Assembly (NCBI GenBank): GCA_012729675.1
Contig: JAAYCR010000093.1
Coordinates: 1 to 35,846, forward strand
Origin: Phycisphaerae bacterium
Lineage (GTDB): Bacteria > Planctomycetota > Phycisphaerae > Sedimentisphaerales > Anaerohalosphaeraceae
Direction of reading: 5' to 3'
Length of the DNA: 35,846 bases
The position numbers and the translations under genes are program-made. Shown in pieces: positions 9,730 through 17,809 of this stretch (within the stretch, counting starts at the first letter, position 1; the number at the start of each line of letters is the position of its first letter). The notes under the pieces were generated by a model. It searched no databases and was not told the DNA's origin. It saw only the letters and a program-made list of their open reading frames with translations.

Positions 9730-10155
9730 GTGTTTATTCGAATAGAGCCATCATCATCCGTTCCGATTTATCGGCAGATCATTGACCAGATACGGTACCA
9801 GGTCGCCGCCGGAATCCTGAAAAAAGGCGATAAAGTCCTCAGTGTAAGGGAGTTAGCCTTACAACTGGCCGTCAATCAAAACACGATACTAAAAGTATAC
9901 AATGAACTTTGCCGGGAAAACGTCCTCAAGATCGAACGCGGCGAGGGGACATACGTTTTAGCCGAACAACACACCATCTCTACGCAGGAAAAACGCGACA
10001 TGCTCGCTGGCCCCCTGCGCCAAGCCGCCGCCCTGGCCATCCAACTGGACATCCCCCTCGACCTGGCCGCTCAACTTTTGCACTCCGAGTACGAAACAAT
10101 CCTCGCCCAGCGCAACTCCCTCTCCGGCGGCAGCAAGGAGTCCCCCCATGTTTAG
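9730..10155 (+). CDS. GntR family transcriptional regulator, YtrA subfamily
   Basis: This 141-residue DNA-binding protein has a winged helix at about residues 10-75, with the GntR hallmarks PIYRQIIDQIRYQVAAG, LSVRELALQLAVNQNTILK (recognition helix) and IERGEGTYVL (wing). The C-terminal part is a short helical stretch, too small for the usual GntR effector domain, which places it in the YtrA group that controls ABC transporter operons. The start is GTG at 9730, with AGGAG six bases upstream. It is the first gene of a four-gene operon and overlaps the next gene by eight bases. It probably represses its own promoter through the dyad at 9681-9702; the inducing signal is unknown. Confidence 0.9.
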   Translation: MFIRIEPSSSVPIYRQIIDQIRYQVAAGILKKGDKVLSVRELALQLAVNQNTILKVYNELCRENVLKIERGEGTYVLAEQHTISTQEKRDMLAGPLRQAAALAIQLDIPLDLAAQLLHSEYETILAQRNSLSGGSKESPHV

Positions 10156-10840
10156 ACAACTGCTCTGGAAAGAATGGCGTGAAAACCTCTGGAAGCTCGT
10201 CTTTTGCGGCACGGTCAGAGTGGCCTTTGCGGCCTTGCTCTTCCGCATCCGTCTGTTTCCGGATGCAGCCAACGGCGTCATTATCTCCTTTGTCCAGATG
10301 CTGGTGGTGCCGGTTGTGTACGCACTCGATATCTTCTCCGGCGAGATGAGCAATCGAACCATTCACCTCCTGTTTAAGTTCCCCGTCCCGCGATGGAAAA
10401 TCTTCTTCAGCAAATACCTCGTCTGTGTCCTGGGCATGAGCCTCGTATTTGCCGCGACAGGCCTGTCGATGGCAATCTTCGGACACGAGCGGGAAGCGCC
10501 AACTGGACTTTTGGTAAATAACACCTTATTATTCGGCGTAGTGGCCGTGATATTATTTACATGGTTCTGCGCATTTGCCGTACAAAGCCGCAGCGAGGCG
10601 GGTTCACTCGTTGCCGTGTTCGGCGTCATGATCGGCTGGGGAATCATCTTTTTCTGGTCGTTGGTCTGCGAAGTGCCGTGGGCAAATCATTTTACGCCCT
10701 ATTCAATATTCTTCTGGGCGTTTCGTGAGGTGCCCGAATGGTTTAGGTTGTCTTCTCTCATCACTTCTCACATCATTGCGCTGACGGCGGCAATCGCCGT
10801 CGCCTGCTATCGCTTCGTCAAAGTCAGGAGGGTGCTATGA
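10148..10840 (+). CDS. ABC-2 type membrane protein (YtrC-like permease)
   Basis: This 230-residue integral membrane protein has about six hydrophobic segments (near residues 20-35, 45-60, 95-112, 123-140, 150-175 and 205-222). The sequence FSGEMSNRTIHLLFKFPVPRWKIFFSKYL between the second and third is the amphipathic loop typical of ABC-2 permeases. The ATG is preceded by AAGGAG and lies inside the end of the regulator gene; its own end overlaps the next gene as ATGA. It is inferred to form the membrane channel together with the following protein and the ATPase. The substrate is unknown; homologous Ytr systems respond to cell-wall stress. Confidence 0.75.
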   Translation: MFRQLLWKEWRENLWKLVFCGTVRVAFAALLFRIRLFPDAANGVIISFVQMLVVPVVYALDIFSGEMSNRTIHLLFKFPVPRWKIFFSKYLVCVLGMSLVFAATGLSMAIFGHEREAPTGLLVNNTLLFGVVAVILFTWFCAFAVQSRSEAGSLVAVFGVMIGWGIIFFWSLVCEVPWANHFTPYSIFFWAFREVPEWFRLSSLITSHIIALTAAIAVACYRFVKVRRVL

Positions 10841-12687
10841 AGCTCGGCCCGGTTATCCATCAGCAGATCGTTCAGCTCAAATGGCATGTCCTGGCCTGTC
10901 TGGGTCTTGTCATGGCGATGCCGCTGGAAGAGGCCGTGATGAACGCATGGCAGGGGGAAGGCTTTTATGCAGGAAGATTGTCGCTCTTCATCCCCATCAT
11001 TGCCGCACCGCTTCTGGCCGGACTCATCGCCTGCGCAAATGTCCAGGCGGACTTGGACGATAAGCGCTATCTGTTTTGGCGATCCAGGCCGGCGGGAGTC
11101 AAAACGTTTATGTCGATTAAATTCCTGATCGGTATGGTCACGGCCTTGATTATTATTGCATGTCCTTTTGTGTTTGCATTTGTCACTTGTCAAATCGTCC
11201 AGACTGAAAAAAACGAACGAGAGTTCTTTGTCGTAATCGCTGTATTTCAGTTGATTTCTCTCTTGACGTATTCCGTTTGCTTTTTCTGCAATGTGCTGAT
11301 ACGAAAGACCGCCCGCGCCTGGCTGGTCGGGATGGCGGCGGCATGCCTTATGATGGTTCTTCCTTTTATCCTGCCTTTCCATTTCAAAGATATTGTCGGC
11401 GATGTTCTGGTTGTTACCTCAGCGGTGTATCTGTCCATAACGATAGGGTCTTCCGCTCTGGCGTTTGCCCTCTCCCTGGTTGCCGCCGACCGCAACTGGC
11501 ATCTGCACACCAATCTCAAAGGCCTTCTCTGGGCCGGCGCCGCTATCGTCTTTCTGCTGGCCATGCTCTTTAGCCGTCAGGTTGCCAATATCAAGGTGCT
11601 GGATGAGATTAAACTTGAATCCGGTTGGGGGTGGGATGCTCCTTTTTATCGCATTGACGACCGCTTGTATTTTCATGGCCGTCAGGAAATACAAACCTCT
11701 GACGGTCGAATCAAGGTATTTGAAGCCGCCGACTGGTTTAAGACCGAAAGGTCGTGGACAGTCAATGATCACAACCGCCCTGACCATAGCGAGCAGAAGT
11801 TGGAATTGAGGACCTATCCCGCGCTGCATGCTATTTATCGCAGAATCAACGGACAGCTTTATGCGTTCGCCCTGCATATCTATTCCAAAAGAGGAATGAT
11901 CGAGTACAAACATGCCTATTTGAGAAGTTTTAAGGTACTCAATGACGAATTATTTCCCGTTTCAACACTTGACGTTTCCGAATGTCTGGCGAGCGAAGAA
12001 GACTCTTTCAATCGCTTTGCGATACGGTTGATCGATGACAAGATCATCGCCTTTGTCGGAAACCAGTGTCTCTCTGCGGCCGTAAACGAGTCCGGCGAAA
12101 TAGAACTGCTTGACCGCGAACCTCTGACGCGATATCATATTTTGCAGAAAGACCGCAATCGCATCATTCAGATTCCTCTCATTAAAACCGACACGATTGA
12201 CTTTCAGGAACGCATTCGGTTTGCGCTGGATTATACCTATAAACCCTCATGGATTGTCGGCGATTCGATCGTGGACATTCACAACAATACCATCCGTTAT
12301 TATCTGGTCTCGGATCAAGACGTCGCCCGATACGAGGTGCTCCGTTGGGATGACGACTATATCTATTGCAGATTCCAAAGCGCCCGGCCCTTTACGTTTC
12401 TTGAACAGCTTGATCGCGGCCGGTCTTTGAGGCTTGAACGGTATTTTATTCGCAACGGGAAACTCTATGCCCATGGCATGCAGAAGCTGATGGTGTTTGA
12501 TGTCCGCTCCGAACGCATTCGCAAATTGGGACATTGGGAGAGGTTGACCGATAATTTTGGAATCACGGATATGGAAGTACTGGAAGACGGCAATCTTGTG
12601 ATGGCAGTCAGTACCGGATGGCACCAACACACCGACGGTGTCCATTATGCGACATTTACTATGTACGTGTTAAAAAATCCCGAATGA
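10837..12687 (+). CDS. ABC permease-like membrane protein with a large soluble C-terminal domain
   Basis: This 616-residue protein has two parts. Residues 1-250 hold about seven hydrophobic helices and a DLDDKRYLFWRSRPAGVKTFMSIKF loop, matching the ABC-2 permease pattern of the preceding gene. Residues ~255-616 are soluble and rich in Tyr, Asp and Arg, with recurring strand-turn blocks such as RIDDRLYFHGR, RLIDDKIIAFVGNQ, RYEVLRWDDDYIYCRF and YFIRNGKLYAHGMQKLMVFDVRSER. These look like blades of a beta-propeller (inference from pattern only). The soluble part follows the last helix and would probably lie outside the membrane. It is translationally coupled to the gene before it through ATGA. 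The function of the extra domain is unknown. Confidence 0.7.
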   Translation: MKLGPVIHQQIVQLKWHVLACLGLVMAMPLEEAVMNAWQGEGFYAGRLSLFIPIIAAPLLAGLIACANVQADLDDKRYLFWRSRPAGVKTFMSIKFLIGMVTALIIIACPFVFAFVTCQIVQTEKNEREFFVVIAVFQLISLLTYSVCFFCNVLIRKTARAWLVGMAAACLMMVLPFILPFHFKDIVGDVLVVTSAVYLSITIGSSALAFALSLVAADRNWHLHTNLKGLLWAGAAIVFLLAMLFSRQVANIKVLDEIKLESGWGWDAPFYRIDDRLYFHGRQEIQTSDGRIKVFEAADWFKTERSWTVNDHNRPDHSEQKLELRTYPALHAIYRRINGQLYAFALHIYSKRGMIEYKHAYLRSFKVLNDELFPVSTLDVSECLASEEDSFNRFAIRLIDDKIIAFVGNQCLSAAVNESGEIELLDREPLTRYHILQKDRNRIIQIPLIKTDTIDFQERIRFALDYTYKPSWIVGDSIVDIHNNTIRYYLVSDQDVARYEVLRWDDDYIYCRFQSARPFTFLEQLDRGRSLRLERYFIRNGKLYAHGMQKLMVFDVRSERIRKLGHWERLTDNFGITDMEVLEDGNLVMAVSTGWHQHTDGVHYATFTMYVLKNPE

Positions 12688-12700
12688 AAGGGTTAGAAAA

Positions 12701-13609
12701 ATGACCGACACGGCAATCGAAATCAAAAACCTGCATTTTTCCTACGGCCGCAGGAAGGTGCTCACGGGCGTCAACCTGAATGTCCCCAAAGGCTCGATCT
12801 TCGGCTTTCTGGGCCGCAACGGCGCCGGCAAGACCACGCTGATCAAGACGCTGCTGGGCCTGCAGAAGTCCTCCGCCGGCACGGCGACTATTTTGGGGAT
12901 GGATTGTTTTGCGCACGCCCTTGAGGTTCGCAAACGCATCGGCTACATGGCCGAAGACCAGCAGATGTACGGCTGGATGACCGTCGGCCAGATCATCCGA
13001 TGGGTCGGCGCGTTCTACCCGAACTGGGACAACGCTTTCACAGACAGACTGGTCGACATGCTCCGCCTCTCAAAGCAGACCAAAGTCAGGGCGCTCTCCA
13101 AAGGCCAGAACTCCAGCCTGGCCCTCCTCCTGGCCCTGGGCCACCACCCCGAACTGGTCATCCTCGACGACCCCACGCTGGGCCTGGACCCCATCGCCCG
13201 AAAAGACTTCCTCCGCCGCGTCATCGACCTCCTCCAAAGCAATGGCGTTACGGTCTTCTTTTCCAGCCACCTGCTCTACGAGATCGAACCGGTCGCCGAC
13301 CACATCGCCATTCTCGACGACGGCGTCATCCGCAAATGCGGCAAAACCGAGATGCTCCGTGAAACCGTTCGCAAATTCATCTTCACCCCGAAACCGGAGG
13401 CAGACCTTGCCTCGCTGCCCGGCCTGCTCGATCTGACCGTCGCCGGAGACAATATAGCCGTCACCCTCGAACAGTGTGACGCCCAAACCCGCCATAAAAT
13501 CCGTGAGCTGTCACAGACCGCAATGGAAGAATCCGCCCTGAATCTCGATGAAATCTTCGAGGCCTGCGTCATCGGCAACAAAACCCCAGCCCCGCAACCG
13601 GCCGGATAA
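12701..13609 (+). CDS. ABC transporter ATP-binding protein of the Ytr-like operon
   Basis: The 302-residue ATPase would drive the two membrane proteins encoded upstream. Walker A is GRNGAGKTTL, the signature is LSKGQ, Walker B is LVILDDPTLGLDP, and the H-loop His lies in FFSSHLLYEIE. Two details depart from the norm: the usual catalytic Glu after the Walker B Asp156 is an Asp (Asp157), and the signature has Lys where most have Gly. Both may slow ATP hydrolysis, but a DDP variant may simply be normal for this subfamily. The last ~80 residues form a small C-terminal domain. AAGGG precedes the ATG, 13 bases after the previous stop. It ends the operon. Confidence 0.9.
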   Translation: MTDTAIEIKNLHFSYGRRKVLTGVNLNVPKGSIFGFLGRNGAGKTTLIKTLLGLQKSSAGTATILGMDCFAHALEVRKRIGYMAEDQQMYGWMTVGQIIRWVGAFYPNWDNAFTDRLVDMLRLSKQTKVRALSKGQNSSLALLLALGHHPELVILDDPTLGLDPIARKDFLRRVIDLLQSNGVTVFFSSHLLYEIEPVADHIAILDDGVIRKCGKTEMLRETVRKFIFTPKPEADLASLPGLLDLTVAGDNIAVTLEQCDAQTRHKIRELSQTAMEESALNLDEIFEACVIGNKTPAPQPAG

Positions 13610-13653
13610 CCCCCGGCAACCAGCTGTCAGCAGACAGAAGACAGAATTTCAAA

Positions 13654-13674
13654 TCTCAAATTTGAAATTTGAGA
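13654..13674. repeat. 21-bp perfect palindrome of the ATTTGAG low-complexity family
   Basis: TCTCAAATTT, a central G and AAATTTGAGA form an uninterrupted palindrome just after the ABC operon. The same AT-rich word (CAAATCT/ATTTGAG) recurs at 14961-14975 and as a tandem array at 29375-29400. It could act as a weak terminator hairpin, but no clear T-run follows. Confidence 0.55.
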
Positions 13675-13684
13675 CAATCAATAA

Positions 13685-13861
13685 TCAATCGCCAAACGAC
13701 AAGCCGTGGTGCGATGCCAAACGCGCGGTTTTACTCCGGCATAGTCTTTGAGCCGACCCTGTACGCCGTCGCGACCGCCGTTTGATTTTTGCTTTGGGCA
13801 ACGCTTCAACACATGTAATGCCTTCCGTTATATCCGATACATATTCACCGGGTTCTGCCAT
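13685..13861 (-). CDS. small ORF of unknown function (58 aa)
   Basis: The frame starts at an ATG (13861) that lies eight bases after a good AGGAG site and encodes MAEPGEYVSDITEGITCVE, then a strongly basic stretch (KAKIKRRSRRR). I do not recognise it. The ribosome binding site and the protein-like acidic N-terminus favour a real gene; the short length, the Arg-rich tail and the repeat-rich surroundings argue against it. It could be the remnant of a longer gene that has shifted frame. It stands alone, convergent with the ABC operon. Confidence 0.35.
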   Translation of the reverse strand: MAEPGEYVSDITEGITCVEALPKAKIKRRSRRRTGSAQRLCRSKTARLASHHGLSFGD

Positions 13862-14193
13862 AGCCATCTCTCCTGAAAACATGGGCTAAATCAATTCGTT
13901 CAGGAGTTTTTTCGGCTAAACAGCTACGACTTCATTAAAATATCCCGGTATCTATGCCACAGTCTCGAAAATTCCATCAAAATAGGAAATTGGGAAATTG
14001 AAAATCGAAAATAAACCCTGTTCCACCCAATCATCAGTCGCAATCCCCCCGGCCTGAAAGGCCAGCCTTTATCCGACTTCTGATTTCAATGTCGTGCAAG
14101 GTAAAACAAGGAACGAGATGATTTCGTTGTTTTTACTGGGACGTTTTAAAAATAATCTTGGCGAGCAGTCAAAACAGGAATATTATAACAGCT
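13862..14193. other. AT-rich gene-free stretch before the PLD gene
   Basis: No gene is seen. The stretch includes low-complexity text (GGAAATTGGGAAATTGAAAATCG-like, around 13984-14010) of the kind found in the other repeat patches. No clear promoter for either flanking gene was identified. Confidence 0.4.
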
Positions 14194-14730
14194 ATGATAA
14201 GATTCATAACAGATATTGAAATTTACCAAGAGGTCATTTGTCAGAAGATTCCCTTGGCCAAAAAGCTCTTATGGATTGCTACTTCTGATTTAAAAGACCT
14301 GCATGTTGATAAAGGAAACAGGGTCGTACCTTTTCTTGAGGTACTATCTGGATTAATAGGCAAACATGTTGAGATAAGGCTATTGCATGCAAAAGAGCCG
14401 GGACAGGCATTTCGAAGGGATTTTGATAAGTATCCCAATCTGATAACTGGAATGGAACGAATCTTATGCCCCCGTGTCCATTTAAAAACGGTGATCATTG
14501 ATGGCCAGTTTGCCTATACCGGCAGTGCTAATTTGACGGGGGCAGGAATGGGTATGAAATCTCAACCCAAACGAAATTTTGAATCGGGAATTATCACTGA
14601 TGACAATGGTCTTGTGAATGAAATCATGGCACAGTTTGATGACATTTGGAGTGGTGTGCATTGTCGGAAATGCCAACGGAAAAAGTTTTGTGCAGACTAT
14701 AAGGATATGCTGGGCAGTCGGAATAGTTAA
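14194..14730 (+). CDS. stand-alone phospholipase D-like (PLDc) protein
   Basis: This 178-residue protein has one HKD motif: HLKTVIIDGQFAYTGSANLT, the H-x-K-x4-D pattern of the phospholipase D/nuclease superfamily, with the following G-S-A-N. One motif per chain implies a homodimer, as in the Nuc-type nucleases. The C-terminus has a C-x2-C-x5-C cluster (CRKCQRKKFC) that could bind a metal. Start: ATG 14194, with AGGAA some 14 bases upstream; the frame also opens from TTG 14158, but that has no better signal. The gene is clearly more AT-rich than its neighbours, alone and flanked by repeats, which suggests horizontal acquisition. A nuclease or DNA-processing role is likelier than lipid hydrolysis (inference). 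Confidence 0.75.
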   Translation: MIRFITDIEIYQEVICQKIPLAKKLLWIATSDLKDLHVDKGNRVVPFLEVLSGLIGKHVEIRLLHAKEPGQAFRRDFDKYPNLITGMERILCPRVHLKTVIIDGQFAYTGSANLTGAGMGMKSQPKRNFESGIITDDNGLVNEIMAQFDDIWSGVHCRKCQRKKFCADYKDMLGSRNS

Positions 14731-15057
14731 GGGGACATTTCCTTTTTACACGGTTTAAAAACACAATTTCTCCTAACGATATCGATAATTTTACAAAATT
14801 CTCCCCGGCAAGGTCAAGAATAGTCGATCCCATGCCCGGTTTTCCTCAAAATCCCGTAAATGGACACTTTTTGCACGGATTTTCTTGGGAAATCCGGGAA
14901 AGAATTGAGAATCAAGAATGAAGAACATTAAATTCGAATCATTTTGATGATTCGAAATTCCGGATTTCAGATTTGAGAGTGAAGGTTTTTCATCGGTCTG
15001 CTGTGCAGCGCCGATGCCCCCCCGTCGCGTTGCAGGGGTGGAATTTTTTTGTTTAGA
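14731..15057. other. repeat-bearing gap between the PLD gene and the ABC uptake operon
   Basis: No gene is seen. The gap holds a perfect 10-pair hairpin, TTCGAATCAT (14933-14942), loop TTTG, ATGATTCGAA (14947-14956); one ATTTGAG word (around 14971); and the hairpin repeat described separately. GGGGACATTTCCTTTTTAC (about 14731-14750) and AAATGGACACTTTTTGCAC (about 14857-14876) resemble each other loosely and could be remnants of one inserted element, but this is weak. Confidence 0.4.
14991..15022 (-). repeat. 3'-end hairpin repeat, copy 2 (downstream of the uptake ATPase)
   Basis: This is a diverged copy of the element at 2458-2491. Read on the minus strand it keeps CATCGGC, CAGCAGACCGATG and the G-run before them, with changes inside the stem (GCTGCACAGC for TCTGCGCAGC). 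It lies about 35 bases after the stop of the minus-strand ATPase gene, in the same orientation to transcription as the other copies. Confidence 0.7.
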
Positions 15058-15855
15058 TTATTGAACGCCGTTGTGTCGATCTGCGATGCCGGTGGGGACG
15101 AAGACCTTTCGGCCGGCGAGGGTTCCTTCGACGCCGGTGACGCCGAAGAAGGATTCGATGGTTGCCGCCGGCAGTCCGCCGCCGTCGCGCTGGTACAGGG
15201 TTCGCCCGTCGTCGGCGAGCAGCAGATACATCTCGGCGTAATGCTGCACGAGATTGAGGTCGTGGCTGACGACGATGACGGTCTTGCGCTCGTTGTGCCG
15301 GAGGTTTTTGAGCAGTTCGAAGATGCCGATCTGATGTTTTAAGTCCAGATGGCTGGTCGGCTCGTCCAGCAACAGCACGGGCGTCTGCTGGGCCAGGGCG
15401 CGGGCGATAAAGACCCGCTGCCGCTCGCCACCGCTGAGGGCGTGGAGGGGGCGGTCGGCAAACCGGCGGGTATCGGTCATCTCCAGCGCCTGCTCGACGA
15501 TCGCGCAGTCCTGCCGGGTCTCGAACAGGTTTCGCCCGCCCGCAAAGTACCGCGCCATCATCACCGTTTGCCGCACGGTGAATCCGAATGTCGGCGTTGT
15601 GCCCTGCCGCACCATTGCGATCTTGCCGGCCAGTTCGGCGCGACTGTATGCGCGGATGGATTTGCCGTCGATCTGAATCCGCCCGGACTGCGGCTTCAAC
15701 AGGCCGGCCAGCAGATGGACCAGCGTGGTCTTGCCCGCGCCGTTGGGGCCGAGAATCGCCAGAAAGTCATTTTCCTGCACCGAAAACGACAGCTTGTCGA
15801 GCACCTTTTGCGTGCCGTAGGCGAACGAAACGGATTTTATCTCAATTAAGCTCAT
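15058..15855 (-). CDS. ABC transporter ATPase, B12/iron-siderophore uptake type
   Basis: The 265-residue ATPase of the BtuD/FhuC/FecE group powers import through the permease encoded just upstream. It shows Walker A GPNGAGKTTL, Q-loop VRQGTTP, signature LSGGERQRVFIARALAQ, Walker B PVLLLDEPTSHLDL and the H-loop VIVVSHDLNLVQHYAE. It overlaps the permease gene by four bases (ATGA), so the two are coupled. It is the last gene of the mutL-uptake operon. Whether the substrate is cobalamin, haem or a ferric siderophore cannot be decided from the sequence. Confidence 0.93.
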   Translation of the reverse strand: MSLIEIKSVSFAYGTQKVLDKLSFSVQENDFLAILGPNGAGKTTLVHLLAGLLKPQSGRIQIDGKSIRAYSRAELAGKIAMVRQGTTPTFGFTVRQTVMMARYFAGGRNLFETRQDCAIVEQALEMTDTRRFADRPLHALSGGERQRVFIARALAQQTPVLLLDEPTSHLDLKHQIGIFELLKNLRHNERKTVIVVSHDLNLVQHYAEMYLLLADDGRTLYQRDGGGLPAATIESFFGVTGVEGTLAGRKVFVPTGIADRHNGVQ

Positions 15856-16883
15856 TTGACCTGCCAGTGCAGATTTCGCATATAGCGCACCAAAAGAATC
15901 AGGAAGAACGGCCCGCCGACCATGGCCGTCACGACGCCGACGGGCAGCATCGCCGGGGCGACCACGACCCGCGCGACCGTGTCGGCGATGACGACAAACG
16001 CCGCGCCGACCAGCGCGCTGACCGGGATCAACTGGCGATGATCCGGCCCGGCGACCAGACGCACGGCGTGCGGGACGATCAGCCCGACAAACCCGACCAG
16101 CCCGCCCAGACAGACGGCCAGCGACGTCATCAGCGCCGCAACGGCAAACGCCGCCGCACAGGTGCGAGAAACGGACAGCCCCAGCGCCGCGGCCTCATCG
16201 GCGCCGAAGCTGAGCATATTCAGCGACGGCCCCAGCCGCAGCAGCACGCCCACGCCGGCAGCCGTGAGCAGACCGGAGGCGGCGATGACCTCGACTTGCT
16301 GCATCTCGGAGATGCTGCCCATCAGCCAGAACATCGTCGTCTGCACCTGATCGGCGCGGGCAATCGAGGTCAGAAACATAATGACCGACGAGAGAAAAGC
16401 GTTGACCACGACACCGGCCAGCAGCAGCCCGGTGATGTTGGCGCGTCCGGCGGCGCGGCCGACGCCCCAGACCAGCCACGTCGTCGCCAGCGCACCGGCA
16501 AAGGCGGTCAGCATCATCGCGCTCATTCCGAAGACCGTCCACGACCAGCCCAGCAAGACCGCCGCCAGCGTGCCCAGCCCGGCGCCGCTGGAGATGCCGA
16601 GGATGTAGGGGTCGGCCAGCGGGTTGCGCAAGATCGCCTGAAAGACACAGCCGGAGGCCGCCAGCGCTGCCCCGATAATCGCCGCCAGCACCATCCGCGG
16701 CAGGCGGTAGTGAACGATGATCTCGTAGGGGATGTTGGATTGCCCGTCGTGTGTCGGGCCGCGTAAGGCATCGAACAGCGACACCGGTACCGAACCGATC
16801 AACAGGCAGACCGCGATGGCCGCGAACAAAAAGGCCGTCGCCGCCAGTATGCGTATCCATAATTTATTAGGTGTTAAGTCCAT
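15852..16883 (-). CDS. FecCD/BtuC family ABC permease
   Basis: This is a 343-residue inner-membrane permease with the roughly ten hydrophobic helices of the FecCD family. Family signatures are visible: YEIIVHYRLPRMVLAAIIGAALAASG near the start, RNPLADPYILGISSGAGLGT, and GLVGFVGLIVPHAVRLVAGPDHRQLIP near the C-terminus, which contacts the ATPase. It begins three bases after the stop of the binding-protein gene and overlaps the ATPase gene, so all three are one transcript. It imports a metal complex or B12; the ligand is not determined. Confidence 0.94.
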   Translation of the reverse strand: MDLTPNKLWIRILAATAFLFAAIAVCLLIGSVPVSLFDALRGPTHDGQSNIPYEIIVHYRLPRMVLAAIIGAALAASGCVFQAILRNPLADPYILGISSGAGLGTLAAVLLGWSWTVFGMSAMMLTAFAGALATTWLVWGVGRAAGRANITGLLLAGVVVNAFLSSVIMFLTSIARADQVQTTMFWLMGSISEMQQVEVIAASGLLTAAGVGVLLRLGPSLNMLSFGADEAAALGLSVSRTCAAAFAVAALMTSLAVCLGGLVGFVGLIVPHAVRLVAGPDHRQLIPVSALVGAAFVVIADTVARVVVAPAMLPVGVVTAMVGGPFFLILLVRYMRNLHWQVK

Positions 16884-16886
16884 TGT

Positions 16887-17807
16887 TTAATCCTGCCGCA
16901 GACAGCGGGCGATCTCGGCCAGCGACTGATCCAGCCGGGGGCTAAGCCGCGAGACCAGGTCGCCGTCAATGACATACACCCGTTTGTTCCTGACCGCCGG
17001 CACGGAGCGAAAGGCGGCGTAAAATTCACCGGCCGAACGGGTCTGCGCCTCCCGGCTGTTCGGCATATTGGCCGGCTCGATGATCACGTCCGGCCAGGCA
17101 GCGATGACATCTTCGGCGCTGATGGGCGGATAGACATTCACCGTCGGGCCGATGGCGTTGACGCCGCCGACGGCCTCGATCATCTCATTGATGAACGTCT
17201 TTGTGCCGGCCACACGCAGCGGCTGACGCTGAATGACCCAGAGTACCTTGAGCGGCGGCTGGTCTGCGATGCTCGTCTGCAGCACGTCTTGGGCGGCCTT
17301 CAATCGGCTGATCAATGTCTGCGCCTGCTCGATGCGACCGACGGCCTGACCGATGGAGAGAATCCCGTCATAGAGCTGGGCAATCGTCTCGATCTTGACC
17401 GTCAGCGTCGCACAGCCGAGACGTTCAAGCTGCTCGGTCAATTGACGCTGCTGGGCAAAGTCCTCGGCGATCACCAGCGTTGGGCGACCGGCCAACACCG
17501 CCTCCACGTCCGGCTGCCAGAAGGTGCCGATTTTGGGTTTGGTCAGCGCCTGCGGCGGATAATTGCAGTGGCGCGTGACGCCGACGACCTCGTCATCCAG
17601 GCCCAATGCGAACAGAATCTCCGTCAGATTCGGCGCCATTGAGACGATGCGCATTGCCCCATCGGCAACCGGTTCAGTCGGGTTGGTTTGTTCTCTGCAT
17701 CCGAACAGCAATACAATCGACATCACCGCCAGCACCCACACACTGCGCTTGAAGGCGTCTCCCGTCGTCTCCCCCACATTTAACATTTTACATTTAACCT
17801 TTAACAT
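16887..17807 (-). CDS. periplasmic binding lipoprotein, BtuF/FecB type
   Basis: This 306-residue lipoprotein captures the substrate for the permease encoded downstream. After a hydrophobic segment there is a lipobox ending LLFGC, with the lipidated Cys37. The mature part opens with MRIVSMAPNLTEILFALGLDDEVVGVTRHCNYPP, the classic start of the two-lobed helical-backbone binding proteins, and ends with LSPRLDQSLAEIAR. The ATG at 17807 is two bases after the mutL stop. The first dozen codons (MLKVKCKMLNV) are an AT-rich low-complexity run and may be untranslated; a start further in, such as the GTG codons before WVLAVM, is possible. B12 is a reasonable guess for the ligand, but a siderophore is equally open. 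Confidence 0.88.
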   Translation of the reverse strand: MLKVKCKMLNVGETTGDAFKRSVWVLAVMSIVLLFGCREQTNPTEPVADGAMRIVSMAPNLTEILFALGLDDEVVGVTRHCNYPPQALTKPKIGTFWQPDVEAVLAGRPTLVIAEDFAQQRQLTEQLERLGCATLTVKIETIAQLYDGILSIGQAVGRIEQAQTLISRLKAAQDVLQTSIADQPPLKVLWVIQRQPLRVAGTKTFINEMIEAVGGVNAIGPTVNVYPPISAEDVIAAWPDVIIEPANMPNSREAQTRSAGEFYAAFRSVPAVRNKRVYVIDGDLVSRLSPRLDQSLAEIARCLRQD

Positions 17808-17809
17808 CC

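Noticed and set aside
14731-14880. Possible insertion-sequence ends (GGGGACATTT and AAATGGACACTT words)
   Set aside because: The two words match only loosely, no transposase lies between them and no target duplication is visible.
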